Shown here piece after piece: positions 1 through 5,400 of a DNA stretch of 8,072 nucleotides (within the stretch, counting starts at the first letter, position 1; the number at the start of each line of letters is the position of its first letter). Both the position numbers and the translations under genes were made by a program. The notes under the pieces are model-generated. The model had not been told where the DNA came from, ran no database searches, and saw only the letters and a list, made by a program, of their open reading frames with translations. The DNA comes from Candidatus Woesearchaeota archaeon (GTDB lineage Archaea > Nanobdellota > Nanobdellia > Woesearchaeales > UBA11576): contig JACRKM010000151.1 in the NCBI GenBank assembly GCA_016219765.1, forward strand, positions 1 through 8,072, given 5' to 3'.

Positions 1-465
1 AAGCTTGAAGAGCGTTTCTACAAGATTCGTGACAAGCTCGCAGAAAAAGGCGCTGATGTGAGTGCACTTGATGCAAAGCTCGACGCCTTCAGTGAAAAGC
101 TAGACACAGCCGCTGAACATTATGAGCTTGCGCTAGCCAAATTCAAGTCCGCAACAACTCCCGAAGACGTTGATGCAGTCGCGCACGAAGTTCAAAAGCA
201 CCTCGCAGACGCCAAAGCAGCGCTTCGGGATGCTCGAGCTCTTATCAGGGACATCTTGAAGGAGATCCGCGCAGCAAATAAGGGAGCGGTGGAAGTTGAA
301 GGTGTTGAAGTGGCAGGTGAAGCAGAAATAATGGCCGAAGCTTCAGCAGCAAATTCAGCAGTGAGCGATACAACTACAACATCAACAACCCAAGCCGAGC
401 CTGGCGATGCTTCTGCAGATACATCCGCAAGTGCAGAAACTTCAGCAGAAGCGAGCTCGACATAA
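1..465 (+). CDS. Coiled-coil protein with Ala/Ser/Thr-rich tail (5' partial)
   Basis: The frame is open from base 1 (it begins KLEERFYKIRDK) and ends at the TAA at 463-465, so this is the last 154 residues of a longer protein. The GTG at 58 is an internal valine and not a convincing start. Residues about 1-110 of the fragment are charged, Ala/Lys/Glu-rich and heptad-like, predicting a long helical or coiled-coil region. The last 45 or so residues are low-complexity Ala, Ser, Thr and Glu, as in flexible stalks of exported or surface proteins. Similar helical, Ala-rich proteins with disordered tails are common in DPANN archaea (recollection of the general type, not a search). A signal peptide, if any, would lie outside the window. 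I do not recognise a family and assign no function. An oligo-T stretch follows directly, so it is probably the last gene of its transcript. Confidence 0.8.
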   Translation, partial: KLEERFYKIRDKLAEKGADVSALDAKLDAFSEKLDTAAEHYELALAKFKSATTPEDVDAVAHEVQKHLADAKAALRDARALIRDILKEIRAANKGAVEVEGVEVAGEAEIMAEASAANSAVSDTTTTSTTQAEPGDASADTSASAETSAEASST

Positions 466-470
466 ATAAT

Positions 471-487
471 TTCTTTTTTTCTTTTTT
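471..487 (+). terminator. Oligo-T transcription end after the coiled-coil gene
   Basis: Fifteen of 17 bases are T in two runs just after the stop codon at 463-465, with no GC hairpin before them. Archaeal RNA polymerase terminates at such T runs without needing a hairpin. The stretch runs straight into the TATA-like element of the following RNA region. Confidence 0.6.
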
Positions 488-499
488 AAATTTATATTT
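488..499 (+). promoter_or_regulatory. TATA box for the structured RNA region
   Basis: The stretch AAATTTATATTT contains an archaeal TATA core (TTTATATT, 491-498). A start about 25-28 bases downstream would fall near 518-524, shortly before the outer helix of the structured region begins at 539. The surroundings are very AT-rich, so chance similarity is possible. Confidence 0.45.
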
Positions 500-538
500 T
501 TGAATCATTTTGTCATGTTGCAACAACGAAATAGACAG

Positions 539-943
539 AAAATTTGTATTTGTTTAGCTATCTGCTTAATCACGACCAGCACATTTTCCGCCACCGCCTT
601 CTTGCGAGGGCGGAATATTTCGTTATCACTGCCGACAAGTTGGACGCCCCCAGCGGCGATCGATCCGCTGGCACTCGATCTCAAGTCCGATTTCCGCTGC
701 GCTCCAACCGAACGACGAACCTTGAGTAGTATTGAGCGAAGCGAAATACTACGAGGTGGGTTGATAAGGGAGGCACTCCCTTATGGGGTAGGCACATCGG
801 GGAATGTCGGCTATAACTACGCAGTATTAATGCACGAGCTGGCTGTGGCGGAAAATGAGCGAGGATGTGCGTAGCACGTCCGAGCGGTGCTGGTCGTGAA
901 AAGTGTGAACGCACCAAGTGAGCTAAACAAATACGAAAATTTT
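539..943 (+). ncRNA. Candidate large structured RNA, about 405 nt, unknown family
   Basis: Nested helices read directly: P1 546-559/921-934 (14 perfect bp), extended by 539-545/937-943 across a 2-base bulge; P2 571-582/887-898 (12 perfect bp); P3 582-594/845-857 (13 perfect bp, sharing C582 with P2). Between the 3' strands of P3 and P2 is hairpin 863-870/874-881 with a G.U pair and GTA loop. Inside P3 are hairpin 595-600/607-612; P4 622-626/813-817 plus 631-636/806-811, perhaps extended by 614-618/824-828; P5 639-647/699-708 enclosing hairpin 650-656/665-671; hairpin 726-733/745-752 with tandem G.A pairs and a GAA loop; and hairpin 764-772/776-784 with a GCA loop. GNA triloops and tandem G.A pairs favour plus-strand RNA. 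I see no RNase P CR-I/CR-V or SRP helix 8 motif. It could be free-standing or the leader of the lipoprotein mRNA starting 43 bases later. A DNA element with terminal inverted repeats is less likely because the interior is so structured. Confidence 0.65.
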
Positions 944-947
944 AAAA
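940..947 (+). promoter_or_regulatory. Possible TATA box for the lipoprotein gene
   Basis: TTTTAAAA lies about 40 bases before the lipoprotein ATG and would place a start near 970. It overlaps the 3' strand of the outer helix of the upstream RNA, so a separate promoter and RNA-to-mRNA read-through are competing explanations. A perfect short palindrome (TTGTTA, TTAT, TAACAA; 955-970) sits around the predicted start and could be an operator or a small hairpin. Confidence 0.3.
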
Positions 948-973
948 ACAACGATTGTTATTATTAACAAAAT

Positions 974-982
974 GGAAGTGAT
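974..982 (+). promoter_or_regulatory. Ribosome binding site of the lipoprotein gene
   Basis: GGAAGTGAT differs by one base from the archaeal Shine-Dalgarno consensus GGAGGTGAT and ends 3 bases before the ATG at 986. It supports that start. Confidence 0.65.
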
Positions 983-985
983 ACG

Positions 986-1264
986 ATGAAAAAAACAGCC
1001 GTACTGGCGATGATTCTTACTTTGATAGCGTTGCTTCTGATTGTTGGCTGCGCTCAGACGAAGCCAGGCGCAACTAATGCCGGCCAGGCGACAAAAGCGT
1101 CAAGCGCGGGCGCAAGTGCTGCGCAACTGGTGACTCCAACAGTCAGCACAGAAAAGTCGGTTTCTACGATTGAATCTGATATCGCAGGTATTGATTCATT
1201 GGATCAGGATCTTGATACGAGCGATCTGGATTCACTCGATAAAGACCTCAATTTTCAGATTTAG
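986..1264 (+). CDS. Small lipoprotein with Asp/Leu-rich tail
   Basis: The 92-residue product begins with a lipoprotein signal peptide: MKK, a hydrophobic stretch (residues 5-20) and lipobox IVGC, with Cys22 as the predicted lipid-modified residue. It should therefore be anchored on the outer face of the cytoplasmic membrane. Residues 23-60 form a low-complexity Ala/Ser/Thr/Gln linker. The last 25 residues contain a near-duplicated acidic motif (DSLDQDL and DSLDKDL), in which Asp, Ser and Leu alternate. Such a tail might bind cations or dock a partner, but this is speculation. There is no enzymatic domain, so a surface or adaptor role is more likely than catalysis. It lies immediately downstream of the large structured RNA and may share its transcript. 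I know no named family for it. Confidence 0.85.
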   Translation: MKKTAVLAMILTLIALLLIVGCAQTKPGATNAGQATKASSAGASAAQLVTPTVSTEKSVSTIESDIAGIDSLDQDLDTSDLDSLDKDLNFQI

Positions 1265-1278
1265 TAAATCAAGGCAAT

Positions 1279-1301
1279 TCTTTATTTTTGTTTTCTTTTT
1301 C
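1279..1301 (+). terminator. Oligo-T transcription end after the lipoprotein gene
   Basis: A T-rich run (TTCTTTATTTTTG, then TTTTCTTTTT) starts 14 bases after the stop codon. It is typical of archaeal termination without a hairpin. Confidence 0.6.
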
Positions 1302-1321
1302 TGTGTCCATCACTCACGACC

Positions 1322-1418
1322 CCACCGGTCAATAGACTGGTGGCAACACAAACCTTTCGGTTTGCTGGTCTTTTTCGCTTCGTGAAAAAGGCAATCTTTA
1401 TGGGTGTAACAATACACC
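1322..1418 (+). other. Cluster of four consecutive hairpins upstream of lysS
   Basis: Four stem-loops follow one another within 97 bases: 1322-1330/1335-1343 (9 bp with one G.T, loop AATA), 1349-1354/1359-1364 (6 bp, loop TTTC), 1370-1378/1382-1390 (9 bp with one G.T, loop TTC), and 1403-1408/1413-1418 (6 bp, loop ACAA). The lysS TATA box lies after them, so they are not part of the lysS mRNA made from that promoter. They could be a small RNA, the 3' end structure of the lipoprotein mRNA, or protein-binding sites. A continuous reading frame crosses the region in frame with lysS, but the promoter position argues that it is not translated. Confidence 0.4.
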
Positions 1419-1433
1419 ACAATCTTTATATAC
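1392..1433 (+). promoter_or_regulatory. lysS promoter with duplicated CAATCTTTAT element
   Basis: The TATA box CTTTATATAC (1424-1433) predicts transcription from about 1453-1457, on or just before the lysS ATG at 1457, so the mRNA is probably leaderless. The ten bases CAATCTTTAT occur twice (1392-1401 and 1420-1429), flanking a perfect 6-bp inverted repeat (1403-1418). The upstream copy may be a second weaker promoter, or the set may be a regulator site. Confidence 0.6.
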
Positions 1434-1456
1434 GCCCCGCGGCTTCGGTGAAAGCG

Positions 1457-3052
1457 ATGAAAACTGAAGATAACGGGCCAAACACGCCTGAAAAGCCGGA
1501 GCATCATTTGGTTGCAGAGCGCTTGCGGAAGGTCGCTGAACTGCGCTCAAAAGGCATTGAACCGTATCCGTATGAGTTTGGAAAGACCCATAATGCAAAC
1601 TATCTTCTTGAAAAGTATGGAAGCATTGCCGCTGAAGAAAAAACAACTGATGTGGTGAAAGTAGCGGGCCGCATTGTAGGACTTCGTAAGATGGGCAAGG
1701 CGAGCTTTGCGCACCTGCAGGATGGGACTGGGAGGATTCAGATTTATCTGCGCGAGGATGCAGTTGGTACTAAGGTCTACGATATCCTTCACTTGGCGGA
1801 CGTTGGTGACATCGTGGGTGTTGAGGGGACGATTTTTAAGACAAAGACTGGTGAAGTGACTATTTTGGTTTCATTGTTTGAGATGCTGTGCAAATCGATC
1901 CGGCCGCTGCCTGAGAAGTATCATGGTTTGCAGGACATTGAACTGCGGTATCGTCAGCGTTATGTGGATTTGATTATGAACCCGCAGGTGAAAGACGTGT
2001 TTGTCAAGCGTTCGCAGATCATCAAGGCGGTTAGGGAATTCATGTGCAGCAAAGGATTTCTAGAGGTTGAGACTCCGCTATTGCAAACTGTCTATGGTGG
2101 TGCGGAAGCAAGACCGTTTGTGACGCACATCAATGCGTGGAACATGGATCTGTATCTTTCAATCTCTCCTGAACTCTTCCTCAAACGGCTCATCATCGGC
2201 GGATACGAAAAAGTATACACGATTTGCAAGAACTTCCGCAACGAGGGCGTAGACAAGACGCACAATCCTGAATTTACTATGATGGAATTCTATCAGTCAT
2301 ATGTTGATTATCATGAAATGATGCGTCTCACAGAGCAGCTGTTTGAGTATGTTGCGATGAAGGTTTTAGGAAAGACCCAGATAGAGTACGAAGGAAAGCG
2401 CATTGAATTGAAAGCTCCCTGGAAGCGCATCACTATCAAACAAGCATTGATTGAGTATGCACAGATCGATGTCGACAAGCTAAGCGATCAGGAATTACAG
2501 AGCTTGTTGACAGGATATAATATCGAATATCGTGGTGAATTTGCGCGCGGTCTTGTGATTACTCGCCTCTTTGAAGAATTGTGCGAATCGAAGCTTATCC
2601 AGCCAACGTTTGTGATGGACTACCCAAAGGAAGCATCTCCCTTATGTAAGCGAAAGCGCGGTAATCCTGAATTAATCGAGAAAGTAGAACCGTACATTAA
2701 CGGCTGGGAGATCGGCAATGGCTATTCAGAACTAAATGAGCCGGTCGTGCAGCGCAGGCTTCTTGAAGAGCAGTCAAAGGAAATGCGTGCAGGTGCAGAC
2801 GAGCGCCACCCAATGGATGCTGACTTTGTGAATGCTATAGAGGTCGGAATGGCCCCGACTGGCGGCATGGGTATTGGCATCGATCGCATGATCATTCTCC
2901 TTACGCAGCAACCTTCGCTGCGGGACGTATTGCCATTTCCTACAATGAAACCCGTTGAACTTTCGGTAGAAGAGCAAGAGGCAGTTCTCAAGAATGAAGT
3001 GCGCCAAGCACTCAAAGAACACAAGAAACAGCGAAGTGAAAGATCCGCATGA
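1457..3052 (+). CDS. lysS: Class II lysyl-tRNA synthetase
   Basis: This cytosolic enzyme charges tRNA-Lys with lysine using ATP. The 531-residue product has the usual order: a helical N-terminus, an OB-fold anticodon-binding domain (about 65-145), then the class II catalytic core. Motif 1 is FLEVETPLL (201-209), motif 2 FRNEGVDKTHNPEF (260-273) and motif 3 GMGIGIDR (470-477). NGYSELNEP (421-429) and the terminal PFPTMKP (493-499) are typical of LysRS. A charged tail of about 30 residues follows the core. I place the start at ATG 1457 and not at the farther in-frame ATG 1340, because the TATA box at 1424-1433 lies between them and the extra 39 residues look unrelated to the family. Most Euryarchaeota use the unrelated class I LysRS, so a class II enzyme is of some taxonomic interest. 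A protease gene follows 38 bases after the stop, suggesting co-transcription. Confidence 0.95.
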   Translation: MKTEDNGPNTPEKPEHHLVAERLRKVAELRSKGIEPYPYEFGKTHNANYLLEKYGSIAAEEKTTDVVKVAGRIVGLRKMGKASFAHLQDGTGRIQIYLREDAVGTKVYDILHLADVGDIVGVEGTIFKTKTGEVTILVSLFEMLCKSIRPLPEKYHGLQDIELRYRQRYVDLIMNPQVKDVFVKRSQIIKAVREFMCSKGFLEVETPLLQTVYGGAEARPFVTHINAWNMDLYLSISPELFLKRLIIGGYEKVYTICKNFRNEGVDKTHNPEFTMMEFYQSYVDYHEMMRLTEQLFEYVAMKVLGKTQIEYEGKRIELKAPWKRITIKQALIEYAQIDVDKLSDQELQSLLTGYNIEYRGEFARGLVITRLFEELCESKLIQPTFVMDYPKEASPLCKRKRGNPELIEKVEPYINGWEIGNGYSELNEPVVQRRLLEEQSKEMRAGADERHPMDADFVNAIEVGMAPTGGMGIGIDRMIILLTQQPSLRDVLPFPTMKPVELSVEEQEAVLKNEVRQALKEHKKQRSERSA

Positions 3053-3090
3053 TCAATTATAATAAGTGATAAATAATATATGTGATAAAT

Positions 3091-3483
3091 ATGCTAGGAA
3101 GATCCCGTGACAACATAACTGTCGAGTACAAGAACAAGACAATAATCGGGCTTATCGAGCCCGTGATTGTCGTCGGCGCGAAAGGCCAGAAGGAAGTGCT
3201 CGCCCGCATCGACACCGGCGCTACCAAGAGTTCAATCGACATCAAGCTTGCAGCTGATCTCTCGCTCGGTCCAATCTTGAAAACAAAGATGGTCCGTTCA
3301 GCTACAGGCTCTGGTCTGCGTCCCGTCGTGCAGGCGAAGATAATCCTTGCTGGAAAAGAGATAAAGCGCGAGTTCACGCTAGCAGATCGGGGGAACTTGA
3401 AGTACCGTGTCCTAATTGGACAGAACGTGCTAAACGAAGGATTTTTGATCGATCCGGTCAAAGAGCCTCCATCGGTGAATTGA
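3091..3483 (+). CDS. Retropepsin-like aspartic protease (RimB/Zn_protease-type)
   Basis: The product is a small single-domain protein of 130 residues. It has the aspartic protease signature ARIDTGATKSSID (38-50, catalytic Asp41) and the second conserved element YRVLIGQNVL (105-114), which fills the hydrophobic-Gly position of retropepsin folds. Such proteins act as homodimers, one Asp from each subunit. The family (Pfam 'putative ATP-dependent zinc protease', PF05618) is often encoded beside RimK-type ligases; in Pseudomonas the partner RimB trims glutamates added by RimK. The next gene here encodes a RimK-like ligase, 41 bases on, so a functional pair is likely (inference). ATG 3091 follows a GTGAT motif (3082-3086) that can pair with 16S rRNA; GTG 3082 in the same frame is an alternative. 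No signal peptide is visible, so it should be cytoplasmic. Confidence 0.85.
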   Translation: MLGRSRDNITVEYKNKTIIGLIEPVIVVGAKGQKEVLARIDTGATKSSIDIKLAADLSLGPILKTKMVRSATGSGLRPVVQAKIILAGKEIKREFTLADRGNLKYRVLIGQNVLNEGFLIDPVKEPPSVN

Positions 3484-3513
3484 CTTGTGGACGCGAGCAG
3501 CAAAGGCCAAAAG

Positions 3514-3522
3514 AAGGTTGAT
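3514..3522 (+). promoter_or_regulatory. Ribosome binding site of the RimK-like gene
   Basis: The purine-rich AAGGTTGAT resembles GGAGGTGAT and ends 2 bases before ATG 3525, supporting that start within the protease-ligase intergenic gap. Confidence 0.5.
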
Positions 3523-3524
3523 CG

Positions 3525-4640
3525 ATGAAAGCTGCCATCATCAGTTTGGGAAGTGTAAGTTCACAATGGACGCACGAAGCACTCAGGAAGTATTTTGACG
3601 TCGCCGATCATCTTGATCTCCGTTCCATTGAGGTTGATCTCGGTTCCAAGAAAGCCGAAGTATACTATGAAGGCAAACCGATTAAGGAGTACGACTGCGT
3701 TTATCTTAAAGGTTCTTTTAAGTACATGCAGCTGTTGCAGTCCATCGCGACGGTTCTTGCAGACAATGTGTACATGCCAATCACGCCGAATGCATTCAGC
3801 GTCGGCCACGATAAGCTGTTAACGCACCTTGCGTTGCAACAGCACCAGATCCCTATGCCTGAAACGTATGTGTCGTCGAGTTCTGAGGGCGCAAAGCAGA
3901 TTCTTGAGAAGGTTGACTATCCTATTGTAATGAAATTTCCTCATGGCACGCAGGGAAAAGGCGTGATGTTTGCAGATTCATTCAGTTCAGCATCGTCGAT
4001 GCTTGATGCGCTGATGGTGTTACGCCAGCCGGTCATTATTCAAGAATACGTTGAAACAGGAGGAAAGGATATTCGCGCCATCGTGATAGGGGGCGAGGTT
4101 GTTGCTGCGATGCAGCGTCAGGCGACCGAAGATGAAAAGCGCGCCAACATTCATGCAGGCGGATCGGGAAAGCCGATTAAAATAGATAAAGGCATGCAGG
4201 AGTTAGCAATCAAGGTTGCGCGCGTGGTTCATGCAGAGGTTTGCGCGATCGACATATTGCCATCAAAAAATGGGCCTTTGGTCATTGAGGTGAACCTCAG
4301 TCCGGGGCTTCAGGGGATTACAAATGCTACAGGGATCCCTGTTGCAGAAAAGCTTGCAAAGTTCTTGTATGAAGAGACAATGCGTTTCAAGCAAGAGTCG
4401 GTTTCATCACGCACACAGTGGATGATGTCAGAGCTTGGGATGCCTCGCTTGCTCGCAAGTAAGTCGATAATTTCCACAGTTGAACGCGAGGACGATAGGA
4501 TCGTTTTGCCAGAGATTGTTTCAAAAATCGCAGATTTCAAAGATGGTGATGAAGTCGTGATCACTTCGGACAAGAGCTCAGTGCTAATCCAGAAGGACAT
4601 GCCTCTTTCTGAAGGGAAGAAAAAGAAGAAAGTTGCTTGA
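3525..4640 (+). CDS. RimK-like ATP-grasp ligase with AbrB-like C-terminus
   Basis: The 371-residue product matches RimK-family ATP-dependent carboxylate-amine ligases, which add glutamate or another amino acid to a protein or small-molecule carboxylate through an acyl-phosphate. Residues 1-95 are the pre-ATP-grasp domain. The ATP-grasp core (about 96-285) shows the nucleotide-binding strand and glycine loop VMKFPHGTQGKGV (135-147), KDIRAIVIGG (181-190), RANIHAGG (206-213), and the metal-binding AIDIL and VIEVNLSPG (241-245, 253-261). After a linker, residues about 322-358 (DRIVLPEIVSKI then GDEVVI) resemble a swapped-hairpin AbrB/SpoVT domain, an unusual addition to RimK proteins of about 300 residues. 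The tail is lysine-rich (EGKKKKKVA). The gene lies between a RimB-like protease gene and dph6, suggesting a substrate in translation, by analogy with ribosomal protein S6 glutamylation. F420- and tetrahydrosarcinapterin-type ligases (CofF, MptN) are alternatives. Confidence 0.88.
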   Translation: MKAAIISLGSVSSQWTHEALRKYFDVADHLDLRSIEVDLGSKKAEVYYEGKPIKEYDCVYLKGSFKYMQLLQSIATVLADNVYMPITPNAFSVGHDKLLTHLALQQHQIPMPETYVSSSSEGAKQILEKVDYPIVMKFPHGTQGKGVMFADSFSSASSMLDALMVLRQPVIIQEYVETGGKDIRAIVIGGEVVAAMQRQATEDEKRANIHAGGSGKPIKIDKGMQELAIKVARVVHAEVCAIDILPSKNGPLVIEVNLSPGLQGITNATGIPVAEKLAKFLYEETMRFKQESVSSRTQWMMSELGMPRLLASKSIISTVEREDDRIVLPEIVSKIADFKDGDEVVITSDKSSVLIQKDMPLSEGKKKKKVA

Positions 4641-4643
4641 AAA

Positions 4644-5372
4644 ATGAATGTTGCAGTGTTGTTTTCTGGCGGCAAGGACTCGGTTTTCTCATGCTATTGG
4701 GCATTGCAGCAAGGGTGGGATGTCCGCTGTCTTGTGGCCTTGATTCCTGTCCGCGATGACTCTTGGATGTTTCACACGCCAAATATCCATCTTACAGTCT
4801 TGCAAGCACAGGCAATCGGCATCCCGATAATTTGTGAGAAGACATCAGGAGAGAAAGAAGAAGAGCTGAACGATCTTAAGCGCGCGCTGCATAACGCAAA
4901 GAAGCATGCAAATGCGGAAGCGCTGGTCGTCGGCGCACTCGCTTCTGACTATCAGCAGGAGCGGGTGAACAGGATTTGTGAAGATGTGGGGCTCAAGACA
5001 TTCGCTCCACTTTGGCACAAGAGTCAGGACCGCCTGCTTGCCGAGATGATCGACTGCGGTTTTGAGATCATCATACAGAGTATCGCAGCTGACGGGCTTG
5101 ATGAAACGTGGCTGGGACGGAGGATCGACGAGAAAGCCCTGGATGATCTCAAAAGGCTTAACAAAAAGTTTGGGATTCATGTTGCTGGCGAAGGCGGGGA
5201 GTACGAATCGCTTGTTCTTGATGGCCCCATCTTCAAGCAGCGTCTGAAGATCAAGTCATCTGAAAAGATCATGGAGAATAAACATACTGGCGTATTGAAG
5301 ATCTACGAAGTTGGAGTCGGAGAAAAAACTACAAAAGCATCACAAAGCAGCCATACAAAGACAGCACATTGA
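4644..5372 (+). CDS. dph6: Diphthine-ammonia ligase (Dph6 family)
   Basis: The enzyme performs the last step of diphthamide synthesis, ATP-dependent amidation of diphthine on a conserved histidine of elongation factor 2, in the cytosol. The 242-residue product begins with an N-type ATP-pyrophosphatase P-loop, SGGKDS (8-13), has GALASDYQ (97-104), and carries the family hallmark GEGGEYESLVLDGP (182-195) near the C-terminus. The final 20 or so residues are a Lys/Thr/Ser-rich extension. Its ATG lies three bases after the TGA of the RimK-like gene, and no good ribosome binding site is seen, so translational coupling in the same transcript is likely. Other genes of the pathway (Dph2, Dph5) are not in this window. 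The gene converges with the deaminase gene, whose stop lies only 28 bases away. Confidence 0.93.
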   Translation: MNVAVLFSGGKDSVFSCYWALQQGWDVRCLVALIPVRDDSWMFHTPNIHLTVLQAQAIGIPIICEKTSGEKEEELNDLKRALHNAKKHANAEALVVGALASDYQQERVNRICEDVGLKTFAPLWHKSQDRLLAEMIDCGFEIIIQSIAADGLDETWLGRRIDEKALDDLKRLNKKFGIHVAGEGGEYESLVLDGPIFKQRLKIKSSEKIMENKHTGVLKIYEVGVGEKTTKASQSSHTKTAH

Positions 5373-5400
5373 TCTGCACAAAAATCCGCGAGAACCTTAA

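Noticed and set aside
500..874. Plus-strand reading frame of 124 codons with a signal-peptide-like start
   Set aside because: It begins with TTG without a ribosome binding site and crosses many long paired segments whose pairing explains the sequence better. The composition after residue 40 is not protein-like.
681..917. Minus-strand reading frame within the structured region
   Set aside because: It is a mirror of the paired RNA segments, with no ribosome binding site or recognisable domain.
539..943. RNase P RNA or SRP RNA
   Set aside because: The closing helix suits either, but I find no CR-I (GGAAAGTCC-like) or CR-V (ACAGAA) segments, and no SRP helix 8 with GGAA loop and AGCAG, on either strand.
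1340..1456. N-terminal extension of lysS from ATG 1340
   Set aside because: The TATA box at 1424-1433 lies inside it and predicts transcription at ATG 1457. The added residues are unlike LysRS and overlap several hairpins.
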